A stretch of DNA of 64,000 bases from Clostridia bacterium (lineage in GTDB: Bacteria > Bacillota > Clostridia > Oscillospirales > Acutalibacteraceae), in the NCBI GenBank assembly GCA_024404115.1, contig JAKSQM010000006.1:116050-180049 (forward strand). The letters run 5' to 3'. The notes under the pieces were generated by a model. The model saw nothing but the letters and a program-made list of their open reading frames with translations, did not search any database and was not told where the DNA came from. Shown here piece by piece: positions 50,084 through 58,416 of the stretch. Made by a program: the position numbers and the translations under genes. Positions within the stretch are counted from its first letter, which is position 1. Every line of letters starts with the position of its first letter.

Positions 50084-52081
50084 ATGAACGCACTTTTTTT
50101 GAAGCTGCTTAACATAAGCATCACCGCAGGGTGGATTGTGCTTGCCGTTGTGGCAGTGAGGTTTTTATTTAAAAAAGCACCCAAATGGATTGTCTGCCTT
50201 TTGTGGGCATTGGTCGCTATACGGCTTGTTTGCCCGTTCTCTTTTGAAAGTGTGCTGAGCCTTGTTCCCAGTGCGGACACTATCCCCGACACAATTATTT
50301 CAGAAGAATCTTTCAATGTTGATTCGGGATTCAGCGTGATTGATAACAATGTAAATTCTTTTTTGGATGACCACTATCACGAGGGCGTAACCGTCCCTGC
50401 AAACACGGGCAGTAAAGCAATGACAGCTCTTGGCGCAGTGTGGCTTGCAGGTATGACTTTGATGCTTGTTTATGTGGTGGCTTCTTATGTGAATTTAAAG
50501 AAAAAAGTTTCTGCAAAAATTCAGATTGAAAAAGGAATTTTTATTTGTGATGAGGTGTGCTCGCCATTTATTCTCGGTGTAATAAAACCGCAGATTTATC
50601 TGCCCTCGAATCTAAATGATGAACAGAAAAATTATGTGCTTTCGCACGAGCAGGCACACCTTAAAAGAATGGATAATTTATGGAAGCCGCTGGGGTTTGT
50701 GATTCTTTCAGTTTACTGGTTCAACCCTGTTATGTGGCTTGCATATATCCTCCTTTGCAGAGATATTGAATCTGCCTGCGATGAAAAAGTTATAAAAAAT
50801 ATGGATGATGAAAACAGGGCTGGCTACTCACAGGCTCTACTTGATTGTGGAACAGATAAAAGGTCAATGAGAGTGTGCCCTGTTGCATTTGGAGAAACAG
50901 GAGTGAAGCAAAGAGTGAAATCAGTTCTTAATTATAAAAAGCCTGCGTTCTGGGTGATAATCGGTGCAGTTGTTATTTCAATTGTTGTGGCAGTCTGCTT
51001 TATGACTAATCCGTTAAAAGATAAAATAAATCTTTTGCCCGAAACAGAACACAAGGGTGAAATTAACACAGTATATACGATTGTTGCGGGCAAATCAACG
51101 GAGCCACTCGCCCCGACTCTTGCACTTAATCCGCAAAATAAAACTGCGACTTTTTCTTTCGGTGTAATGAGTAGTTATCTTGCCATGGGCGAATACGAAA
51201 AAACCGAAACATCTTTAAAGTTTGTTTCAAAAGAAAATGATTGTGTTCTTTTCTTTGATAAAAATGAAAACGGCTACACCTTTAACAAAGAAAAATCAGA
51301 AATAAAATCTGAAAGTATGCTTGAGCTTATAACTGACGGCACAAAGCTTATTCCAGAACCGATTGAGGTAAACGATGTTGCAAATCAGGTTATCCTTGCA
51401 GACAATAGCGATAAGGACTGGTCGGGTGAATGTTATACAGCAGGCACAAATATTTTAGGCAGCGAAAAGAAAGGCAACAAAGAAATTATTTATGCAGAAA
51501 CAATGTTTGTTTCTTTTGGCTTTGAAAACGGATATTTCACAGATGAGGGCGCTGCAATAGTTCCTGCGGTGATTACTGTTGACAGAACTAACGGAAAGTA
51601 TTCCATAAAATATGCGCAGGACGGTGCAGATTATGCTTCGTCAATAAAGAGAATGTTCCCGCAAAAATATTATAAAAAGGTGATGGAAGCCTCCGAAGAA
51701 AGCAAAAAAAATATGTGGGATCAGTGCGTTTCACAGGCAGAGGAATATCTTGCCGAAATCGGAAGAGATGAAAAGGTCAAAAGCTGGAGCGAAATCGAGC
51801 ACAAAATGTTTACAGATGTTGGAATGTCCGTTGATGTTTCAAACAGATTGCAGGAGCTGCTTAAATGGGAAAATTATTATGAATACATCGGATATAAAGA
51901 AGTGATTGAAGACGGTGTCCGCTACACTTACAAAACATCTTATTCTGATGTTGATGATGCTCTGTTTTTCCAAAAAGTTCGCAGTGAAAACGGGGAATAT
52001 AATGTTGAAAAAATGGTGAAAATGAACATCAAGACAGGTGAAATTACTTCGATTGTTTCGTATCCTGATAATCAGCAATAA
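50084..52081 (+). CDS. BlaR1-type M56 membrane metallopeptidase with unknown sensor domain
   Basis: The 665-residue protein has an N-terminal membrane part with four helices. The cytoplasmic zinc protease motif LSHEQAHLKRMDNLW (HEXXH) lies near residue 185, and RDIESACDEKVI follows as third ligand. After a helix near 287-310 comes a C-terminal extracellular domain of about 350 residues. Canonical BlaR1 has a penicillin-binding domain with STYK; no such motif is visible here, so the signal may not be a beta-lactam. The start overlaps the blaI end region, and GGAGG precedes the ATG. It probably cleaves BlaI. Confidence 0.85.
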   Translation: MNALFLKLLNISITAGWIVLAVVAVRFLFKKAPKWIVCLLWALVAIRLVCPFSFESVLSLVPSADTIPDTIISEESFNVDSGFSVIDNNVNSFLDDHYHEGVTVPANTGSKAMTALGAVWLAGMTLMLVYVVASYVNLKKKVSAKIQIEKGIFICDEVCSPFILGVIKPQIYLPSNLNDEQKNYVLSHEQAHLKRMDNLWKPLGFVILSVYWFNPVMWLAYILLCRDIESACDEKVIKNMDDENRAGYSQALLDCGTDKRSMRVCPVAFGETGVKQRVKSVLNYKKPAFWVIIGAVVISIVVAVCFMTNPLKDKINLLPETEHKGEINTVYTIVAGKSTEPLAPTLALNPQNKTATFSFGVMSSYLAMGEYEKTETSLKFVSKENDCVLFFDKNENGYTFNKEKSEIKSESMLELITDGTKLIPEPIEVNDVANQVILADNSDKDWSGECYTAGTNILGSEKKGNKEIIYAETMFVSFGFENGYFTDEGAAIVPAVITVDRTNGKYSIKYAQDGADYASSIKRMFPQKYYKKVMEASEESKKNMWDQCVSQAEEYLAEIGRDEKVKSWSEIEHKMFTDVGMSVDVSNRLQELLKWENYYEYIGYKEVIEDGVRYTYKTSYSDVDDALFFQKVRSENGEYNVEKMVKMNIKTGEITSIVSYPDNQQ

Positions 52082-52086
52082 AACTT

Positions 52087-52124
52087 ATATCGGAATTGCA
52101 GAGATGCTTTTCCGATATTTTTTT
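52087..52124 (+). terminator. terminator of the blaI/M56 operon
   Basis: ATATCGGA pairs with TCCGATAT around a 16-base loop, followed by a T-run. Confidence 0.7.
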
Positions 52125-52143
52125 GAAAATTTTTATTTACCTA

Positions 52144-52193
52144 TTGACAAGGTGGGTAATTAGTGATATTATATACCTACCATAAAGGTTGGT
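52144..52193 (+). promoter_or_regulatory. promoter and Rrf2-type operator of the metY operon
   Basis: TTGACA (52144-52149) and TATTAT (52167-52172) with a 17-base spacer. ACCTACC-N5-GGTTGGT (52175-52193) is a near-perfect dyad covering the expected start site. A third half-site, GGTGGGTA, lies at 52151-52158 between the -35 and -10. The spacing and GGT-rich half-sites suit an Rrf2/CymR-type regulator, which is encoded at the end of this operon. Confidence 0.6.
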
Positions 52194-52208
52194 TAAAGGA
52201 GAAACATA

Positions 52209-52259
52209 TGAAAACAATTTTTTTACAACGAATTTTAATTTATTCTGAGCGAATGTGAT
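52209..52259 (+). CDS. 16-residue leader ORF upstream of metY
   Basis: An ATG at 52209 with AAAGGAG 7 bases upstream opens a 16-codon frame, MKTIFLQRILIYSERM, stopping with TGA at 52257-52259, 49 bases before metY. Its position right after the promoter in a sulfur-amino-acid operon suggests a leader peptide, but there is no Cys or Met run. Whether it is translated is unknown. Confidence 0.5.
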
Positions 52260-52308
52260 GCCTTTCGTTTTATGATTATTAAATTTATTTGTGAAAGGAA
52301 TTAAAATT

Positions 52309-53592
52309 ATGTCAGAATATAAATTTGAAACATTACAGCTTCACGTAGGTCAGGAACAGGCAGACCCCACAACAGATTCAAGAGCAGTGCCAATTTATGC
52401 CACAACTTCATATGTTTTTAAAGATTCAGCGCAGGCGGCTGGCAGATTTGCCCTTACCGAAGGCGGAAATATATATACAAGGCTCATGAACCCCACATCA
52501 GATGTTTTTGAAAAACGCATTGCCGCTTTAGAGAGCGGTGCGGCGGCACTTGCAACAGCATCAGGTTCAGCGGCGATTACATACGCAATTCAGAATATTG
52601 CAATTGCAGGGGATCACATTGTTTCATCTGCAAATCTTTATGGCGGAACATACAATCTCTTTGCCAACACACTTAAAGAGCAGGGACTTTCAACCTCTTT
52701 CGTTGACCCCTCTGACCTCCAAAATTTTGAAAAAGCAATACAGGGAAATACAAAGCTTATTTATGCAGAAACTCTCGGCAATCCCAATTCAGATGTAATT
52801 GATATTGAGGCAATTGCAGAGGTTGCTCACGCTCACGGAATCCCCCTTGTTGTTGATAACACATTTGCAACTCCTTATTTTCTTCGTCCCATTGAGCACG
52901 GCGCAGATATTGTTGTTCACTCTGCAACAAAGTTTATCGGCGGTCATGGCACGGTAATGGGCGGCGTTGTGATTGATGGCGGTAAATTCGACTGGGCGCA
53001 GAATGATAAATTCCCCGGACTTTCAAAGCCAAATCCATCTTATCACGGTGTTGTTTTCACAGAAGCCTGCGGAAATATTGCATATATTATGAAGCTTCGC
53101 ACAACACTTATGAGAGATCAGGGAGCTGTAATTTCTCCCTTTAATTCATTTCTGCTTCTTCAGGGTCTTGAAACATTATCTCTTCGTGTTGAGCGTCATG
53201 TTGAAAACGCACTTAAAGTTGTTGATTTCCTTAAAAATCATCCGCAGGTTGAGCGTGTTAATCACCCAGCATTGGCAGAGGGCAAAGAGAAGGAAATTTA
53301 TGACAGATATTTCCCAAACGGTGCAGGCTCAATTTTTACATTTGATGTTAAAGGCACAGCAGAGGATGCAAAAAAATTCACAGAAAGTCTTGAGCTTTTC
53401 TCACTTCTTGCAAATGTTGCAGATGTTAAATCTCTTGTTATCCACCCTGCTTCAACAACACATTCACAGTTAAATGAAGAAGAACTGCTCTCGGCTGGAA
53501 TAAGACCTACAACTGTTCGTCTTTCAATCGGCACAGAGCATATTGATGATATTATTGAAGACCTTAAAAATGGCTTTGAAAAAATAAAGTGA
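52309..53592 (+). CDS. metY: O-acetylhomoserine sulfhydrylase
   Basis: The product is 427 residues from the ATG at 52309, preceded by AAAGGA. It belongs to the Cys/Met metabolism PLP-dependent enzymes: TLQLHVGQEQ at the start, the PLP phosphate loop near SGSAAIT, VDNTFATPY and the PLP Lys in VHSATKFIGGHG. The C-terminus has the FSLLANVADVKSLVIHPASTTHSQ block typical of MetY rather than MetB. It makes homocysteine from O-acetylhomoserine and sulfide. First of the metY-mnmA-rrf2 operon. Confidence 0.9.
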   Translation: MSEYKFETLQLHVGQEQADPTTDSRAVPIYATTSYVFKDSAQAAGRFALTEGGNIYTRLMNPTSDVFEKRIAALESGAAALATASGSAAITYAIQNIAIAGDHIVSSANLYGGTYNLFANTLKEQGLSTSFVDPSDLQNFEKAIQGNTKLIYAETLGNPNSDVIDIEAIAEVAHAHGIPLVVDNTFATPYFLRPIEHGADIVVHSATKFIGGHGTVMGGVVIDGGKFDWAQNDKFPGLSKPNPSYHGVVFTEACGNIAYIMKLRTTLMRDQGAVISPFNSFLLLQGLETLSLRVERHVENALKVVDFLKNHPQVERVNHPALAEGKEKEIYDRYFPNGAGSIFTFDVKGTAEDAKKFTESLELFSLLANVADVKSLVIHPASTTHSQLNEEELLSAGIRPTTVRLSIGTEHIDDIIEDLKNGFEKIK

Positions 53593-53596
53593 TTTT

Positions 53597-54667
53597 ATGA
53601 GAGCATTGATTGCAATGAGCGGCGGCGTTGACAGCAGCGTTGCCGCTCTTTTAACTAAAAAAATGGGATACGATTGCCTTGGTTGCACAATGAAACTTTA
53701 TGAGGGCGAAACAGAAAATGCAGGCAGTAAAACCTGTTGCTCTTTAAGCGATGTTGAGGATGCACGCAGTGTTGCATACAGGCTCGGTATGCCCTATTAT
53801 GTTTTTAATTTTAAAGATGATTTTTATAATAAAGTCATCAGAAAATTTATCGGCTGTTACGAAAAAGGTATAACCCCCAACCCTTGCATTGATTGCAACA
53901 GATACATGAAATTTCAAAAGCTTTTTGACCGTGCAGAGTTGCTGGAATGCGAAAAAATCGTAACAGGTCATTATGCAAGGATTGAAAAGAAAAATGGAAA
54001 ATTTATTCTTAAAAAAGCACTGGATTTATCAAAAGACCAAAGCTATGTGCTTTACTCTTTAACGCAGGAGCAGTTGTCAAAACTGATTTTACCTTTAGGA
54101 GAGCTTGAAAAAACGCAGGTGCGTGATATTGCAGAAAAGAACGGATTTTTAAATGCACATAAGCCTGATAGTCAGGATATTTGCTTTGTGCCAAATGGCG
54201 ACTACGCAAAGGTTATATGCGATTATACAGGTAAAACATATTCGCAGGGCAATTTTAAAAGTGTTGACGGCAAATTTCTCGGCACACATAAAGGGATAAT
54301 TCATTACACTCTCGGTCAGCGTAAGGGACTTGGAATTTCTTATGAAAAAACCCTTTATGTTTGCGGAATTACCACCGAAAAAAATGAAGTTATTCTTGGA
54401 AGCAATGAAGATTTATTTTCTTGTGAAGCGGTGGTAGAAAACTTCAACTGGATTTCGGGCGAGATTTCCACAGAGCCAATAAGATGCTGTGCAAAAGTAA
54501 GATACCGCCAGAAAGAGCAGCCTGCAACAGCGTACCCGCTTGATGACGGCAAGGTTAAAATTGTTTTTGATGCTCCTCAGCGTGCAATTACAGCTGGTCA
54601 ATCGGCTGTGCTTTATGACGGAGATATTGTGCTGGGCGGCGGTGAAATAATCAAAGCAACTGATTGA
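53597..54667 (+). CDS. mnmA: tRNA-specific 2-thiouridylase
   Basis: The 356-residue enzyme makes 2-thiouridine at position 34 of Glu, Gln and Lys tRNAs. It has the PP-loop SGGVDSS (residues 8-14), the nucleophile-containing NPCIDCNRYMKF, the GHYAR loop, the second catalytic Cys in SQDICFVPNGDY, and the C-terminal beta-barrel with GQRKGLGI. It needs a cysteine desulfurase for sulfur, not found in this window. It follows metY by 4 bases and is followed by the Rrf2 gene, so the three form a sulfur-related operon. Confidence 0.95.
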   Translation: MRALIAMSGGVDSSVAALLTKKMGYDCLGCTMKLYEGETENAGSKTCCSLSDVEDARSVAYRLGMPYYVFNFKDDFYNKVIRKFIGCYEKGITPNPCIDCNRYMKFQKLFDRAELLECEKIVTGHYARIEKKNGKFILKKALDLSKDQSYVLYSLTQEQLSKLILPLGELEKTQVRDIAEKNGFLNAHKPDSQDICFVPNGDYAKVICDYTGKTYSQGNFKSVDGKFLGTHKGIIHYTLGQRKGLGISYEKTLYVCGITTEKNEVILGSNEDLFSCEAVVENFNWISGEISTEPIRCCAKVRYRQKEQPATAYPLDDGKVKIVFDAPQRAITAGQSAVLYDGDIVLGGGEIIKATD

Positions 54668-54683
54668 ATTTTGAGGTGTTGTT

Positions 54684-55097
54684 ATGCTTGTTTCCACAAA
54701 AGGCAGATATGCACTGCGAGTTATGATTGACATTGCAGAAAACAGCGGCGGAAAATTTGTGCCGATGAAAGAGGTTTCAGTAAGGCAGGAAATATCACAG
54801 AAATATATGGAAAAAATTATGCCTGCTTTGGTTTCACATAATATGGTGGAGGCTGTCCACGGCAAGGGCGGCGGATACAGGCTGACCCGTGAAGCGCAGA
54901 GCTATTCGGTTGGTGAAATTCTCAGAGCCACAGAGGGAAAGGTTGCGCCTGTTGCCTGCCTTGGATGTGATGAAAACGAGTGCAGCAGAAAAGAAAAATG
55001 CCAGACGCTCCCGATGTGGAAAGAGCTCGACCGCATTATCAATAATTATTTTGACAGCGTAAAACTTTCTGACCTTATGAAGAAATACAGGATATAG
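54684..55097 (+). CDS. Rrf2-family regulator (IscR/CymR-like) with three Cys
   Basis: The 137-residue winged-helix regulator matches the Rrf2 family: STKGRYALRVMIDIAENSGG, VRQEISQKYMEKIMPALVSH in the HTH, and the wing HGKGGGYRLTR. The segment CLGCDENECSRKEKCQTLPMW holds Cys at spacings that resemble IscR-type Fe-S ligands. Placement with metY and mnmA fits either sulfur supply (CymR-like) or Fe-S sensing (IscR-like). It probably represses its own operon through the dyad at 52175. GAGGTG precedes the ATG. Confidence 0.88.
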   Translation: MLVSTKGRYALRVMIDIAENSGGKFVPMKEVSVRQEISQKYMEKIMPALVSHNMVEAVHGKGGGYRLTREAQSYSVGEILRATEGKVAPVACLGCDENECSRKEKCQTLPMWKELDRIINNYFDSVKLSDLMKKYRI

Positions 55098-55119
55098 CTT
55101 CGGTTATATCCTGTTTTGT
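55087..55119 (+). terminator. terminator of the metY operon
   Basis: ACAGGATATA pairs with TATATCCTGT around an 8-base loop, followed by TTTT. It overlaps the end of the Rrf2 gene. Confidence 0.8.
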
Positions 55120-55130
55120 TATATATGGTG

Positions 55131-55160
55131 TTGACGAAAATGGTTTTGCTGTGATATAAT
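55131..55160 (+). promoter_or_regulatory. promoter of the polysaccharide exporter operon
   Basis: TTGACG (55131-55136) and TATAAT (55155-55160) with an 18-base spacer, about 40 bases upstream of the Wzm-like ATG. Confidence 0.65.
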
Positions 55161-55200
55161 AAATTGATTAAGTGGCAGATTTGCCGAAAGGGTTGAAAAA

Positions 55201-56052
55201 ATGGCTGATCGTGAGATGCAAAGAACAATAATTGAGCCTAACGGACATAATTTTCAATATTGGAAAGATATTTGGAGATACAGAGAGTTAGCTTTAAATT
55301 TTGCAAAAAGAGATGTTACCGTAAGATATAAGCAAACTAAGATTGGACTCGGATGGGCACTAATAAGTCCTGTTATCAATATGATAATAATGACATTTAT
55401 TTTTGGTAATGTTGCAGGTCTTTCAAGCGAGCCTGGTGTGCCTTATTCAGTAATGGTTTATGCAGGTATTATTCCTTGGACAATGCTTTCTAGGTCGGTT
55501 CAGGGCGGAGCAGGAACATTCATATCCAACGCAGGCATTATGAAAAAGGTTTATTTCCCAAGAATTTTATCACCTATCGGTTCAGCAATGACTAACCTTA
55601 TAGATACTCTTATTTCATGTGGAGTTTTGGTTATTCTTATGGTTATATTCCATTTTTTGCAGGGCTTTGTTCCGTCTATAAGAATTGTGCTTATTCCTCT
55701 TGTGCTTATATGGGCGCTTATCCTTGGAACATTTGCAGGTCTTTTCCTGTCAGCTTTCAATGTTAAATGGCGTGATCTTAACCATGCATTACCTTTTCTT
55801 ATTTCTTTGGGTCAGTATGCTTCTCCTGTTGCATATTCAGTTAATGCAAACTTTGGCGATAAATGGTGGCTTCCTATTTACTGCATCAATCCTGCAGTAG
55901 GGGTGCTTGAAACATTTAAGTGGTGTGTAATTAACGATATGAAATTTAATACAATGGCATTTCTTATTTCAATAGCATGGACGGTGGCTGTTGTGCCCCT
56001 TGGAGTTCATTTCTTTAGAAAAACAGAAAGAACATTTGTTGATATTGTATAA
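55201..56052 (+). CDS. O-antigen/teichoic acid-type ABC transporter permease (Wzm/TagG-like)
   Basis: The 283-residue protein is an ABC-2 permease with six helices. It has the typical start WRYRELALNFAKRDVTVRYKQTKIGLGWALISP, a LPFLISLGQYASPVAYS segment and GVLETFKW near the end. It exports lipid-linked polysaccharide or teichoic acid with the ATPase encoded 12 bases downstream. No dedicated sugar-synthesis cluster follows beyond a GT2 and a sugar isomerase-like gene. Confidence 0.88.
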   Translation: MADREMQRTIIEPNGHNFQYWKDIWRYRELALNFAKRDVTVRYKQTKIGLGWALISPVINMIIMTFIFGNVAGLSSEPGVPYSVMVYAGIIPWTMLSRSVQGGAGTFISNAGIMKKVYFPRILSPIGSAMTNLIDTLISCGVLVILMVIFHFLQGFVPSIRIVLIPLVLIWALILGTFAGLFLSAFNVKWRDLNHALPFLISLGQYASPVAYSVNANFGDKWWLPIYCINPAVGVLETFKWCVINDMKFNTMAFLISIAWTVAVVPLGVHFFRKTERTFVDIV

Positions 56053-56064
56053 GGGGGAGAAAAT

Positions 56065-57342
56065 ATGGTTGACGAAAGACCCGTTGTAGTAGATCTTAAA
56101 AATGTCAAAAAGAAATATGTTATTAAGCATAATATAAAAAAGCCAGAAACTTTTTCAGGCAAACTAAAGCTTGTAGGTAAGAGAATACTTCATCCCTCAC
56201 AGCGAGTTGAAAAAGAAGATTTCTGGGCACTCAATGGCATAACCTTTCAGGTAAGACAGGGTGAAAAGGTTGGCATTATCGGCAAAAACGGTGCAGGTAA
56301 ATCCACTCTTCTCAAGGTGCTTTCAAGAATAACTGAGCCAACAGACGGCAGAATAGAAATTCTCGGCAAGGTATCAGCTATGCTTGAGGTTGGCACAGGC
56401 TTTAATGATGAACTTACAGGCAGAGAGAATATCTATCTTAACGGAGCAATCCTTGGTATGACAAGAGCTGAGATTGATGCAAAGTTTGACGATATTGTTG
56501 CGTTCTCTGAGGTTGGTAAGTTTATTGACACACCCGTTAAAAGGTATTCCAGTGGTATGTTTGTACGCCTTGCTTTTGCGGTTGCGTCAAATCTTGACCC
56601 GGATATTCTTATTGTTGATGAAGTTCTTGCTGTTGGCGATACAAAATTTCAGCGCAAATGCATTACAAGAATGATGAATATTGCTGAAAGCGGAAAAACA
56701 ATTCTTTATGTAAGCCATCAGATGCACACAATCCGTCAGCTTTGCGACAGAGTAATTGTTCTTAAAGCAGGTCAGGTTATTTTTGATGGTGATGTTGAAA
56801 AAGGAATTGAGATATATTCAGAATCAGCAGATGTTAATGTTAACACTGTTATGAATTTTGAAAATCACAAGCCGAGAGGTACACAAAGCGTGGTTGTTCA
56901 GACTGCCGAGCTTGTAGATAAAGATAAGTTTTCGTGGTTTTATAACGAAAACCTGAAATTTAAGGTTAAAGTCAAGGTGAATTCTGATTGCCTGAATCCG
57001 TTTTTTAAGCTGCTTGTAAAAGATCTTTCACACAGAGTTCTTGGTAGTGCGGAGTCTGATTTTCTTGGAGAATTAAAATGTGGCGAAGAGAAAGAATATA
57101 CCTTTACATTTCATAATGCAGACAGGCTTGCACCTGGCAAATATGTTTTAGGTATTGAAATCTGGCGAAAGAATGACGGATTGGTAACAATTGACGATAT
57201 TGTTTCTGAATTTTTTACATTTGAAATTCTTGATGGAGATTCTGAGCAAAACGGTGTACCTGAGCTTGCATGGAGTGAGCAGCGTGATGGGTATATGATG
57301 ATGCCAAATCTTGATTTAGAAGAATCTGCTGTTGCAGAATAA
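56065..57342 (+). CDS. polysaccharide export ABC ATPase with C-terminal recognition domain (Wzt/TagH-like)
   Basis: The 425-residue protein has an ABC ATPase part (residues 1-255): Walker A IGKNGAGKST near 72, the signature YSSGMFVRL and Walker B ILIVDEVL. The preceding long loop, HNIKKPETFSGKLKLVGKRI, is typical of the O-antigen/teichoic acid exporters. A C-terminal beta-sandwich (about residues 275-405, with FKLLVKDLSHRVLGSAESDF) resembles the Wzt carbohydrate-binding domain that recognises the chain end. It pairs with the permease just upstream. GGGGGAGA precedes the ATG. Confidence 0.9.
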   Translation: MVDERPVVVDLKNVKKKYVIKHNIKKPETFSGKLKLVGKRILHPSQRVEKEDFWALNGITFQVRQGEKVGIIGKNGAGKSTLLKVLSRITEPTDGRIEILGKVSAMLEVGTGFNDELTGRENIYLNGAILGMTRAEIDAKFDDIVAFSEVGKFIDTPVKRYSSGMFVRLAFAVASNLDPDILIVDEVLAVGDTKFQRKCITRMMNIAESGKTILYVSHQMHTIRQLCDRVIVLKAGQVIFDGDVEKGIEIYSESADVNVNTVMNFENHKPRGTQSVVVQTAELVDKDKFSWFYNENLKFKVKVKVNSDCLNPFFKLLVKDLSHRVLGSAESDFLGELKCGEEKEYTFTFHNADRLAPGKYVLGIEIWRKNDGLVTIDDIVSEFFTFEILDGDSEQNGVPELAWSEQRDGYMMMPNLDLEESAVAE

Positions 57343-57379
57343 AAATATAAATATTAATTGACCCAACTGAGGTGATACT

Positions 57380-58402
57380 ATGCCCGAAATCAGCATAATA
57401 ATTCCTGTGTATAAGGTTGAAAAATATCTTTGCAGGTGCGTTGATTCTATTCTGAATCAATCGTATTCTGATTATGAGATTATTCTTGTTGATGACGGCT
57501 CACCTGACCGTTGCCCTGAAATATGCGATGAGTATGCAAAAAAAGATTCAAGAATAAAAGTTATTCATCAAAAAAACAGTGGTGTTTCAGCTGCAAGAAA
57601 TAAAGGAATCGAAGCGTCCAGCGGCAGATACCTGTGGTTTATTGACAGTGATGATTATATAATAGACAATGCTTTTGATGTGATCTGTCAGTTTATAAAA
57701 ATGGATTTTGACGTGTTAAGCACAGGCAAAGTCCCAAATGTAGAATACGCATCTGAGATTGGAAGCATAAATCAAAAAAAATATGTACTTTTAAACTCAG
57801 ACAAAGAAAAAGAACTCTTCCTATCAAAAATACATGGCAAAAATCTTCTCCCATATTCATGGGAAAAAATATTTAAAGCTTCACTTATAAAAGATAATAA
57901 TTTAAAGTTTGATACTGCTCTTAATTATGGTGAAGATTCTGTTTTTAATTACGAAGCACTCTTTTTGTCAGATAAAATTATTTTTTCGGAAGAAATCATA
58001 TATGTATATTTTCAAAGGGATGATGCTGCGAGCAAAACAATCGGTAAGAATTTTACGTTGGATTTTGTCAAGGTTCTGGAGCATAACTGTGTAAACAGAG
58101 AAAAAATTATAAACAAGTACAGTTCTGATTATAAAAAAGAATGCATTGAAGATGAAAGCAGATTTGTTCTTGAAAAACTATTTTGTATTATTATACTTAA
58201 CCGGTTATATAGGAGCGGTGCACAAAAAAAATACAAGCTCTTTAAACACATAGCCTCAATGGATTTTATCAGAAACTGTTTTACGAAATTTGACATAAAT
58301 ATTATGAAAAGCAACAGCCTTGACTGGTGTATGCTTTGGGCTGTTAAACACAGACTATACTTTGCAGGGCATCTTATCTGCAAATATATTCTTTTTAAAT
58401 AA
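57380..58402 (+). CDS. family 2 glycosyltransferase
   Basis: The 340-residue protein has a GT-A fold domain with EISIIIPVYKVEKYL at the start, VDDGSPDRCPEICD and the metal-binding FIDSDDYI (DxD-like). The C-terminal 150 residues vary and have no membrane helix. It probably adds a sugar to the chain exported by the Wzm/Wzt pair upstream. The gene is AT-richer than its neighbours, common for surface polysaccharide genes. GAGGTGATA precedes the ATG. Confidence 0.88.
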   Translation: MPEISIIIPVYKVEKYLCRCVDSILNQSYSDYEIILVDDGSPDRCPEICDEYAKKDSRIKVIHQKNSGVSAARNKGIEASSGRYLWFIDSDDYIIDNAFDVICQFIKMDFDVLSTGKVPNVEYASEIGSINQKKYVLLNSDKEKELFLSKIHGKNLLPYSWEKIFKASLIKDNNLKFDTALNYGEDSVFNYEALFLSDKIIFSEEIIYVYFQRDDAASKTIGKNFTLDFVKVLEHNCVNREKIINKYSSDYKKECIEDESRFVLEKLFCIIILNRLYRSGAQKKYKLFKHIASMDFIRNCFTKFDINIMKSNSLDWCMLWAVKHRLYFAGHLICKYILFK

Positions 58403-58416
58403 GGGAGAAATTTATA

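Noticed and set aside
50084-52081. Beta-lactam sensor BlaR1
   Set aside because: The penicillin-binding motifs are not visible in the outer domain, so only the M56 protease role is supported.
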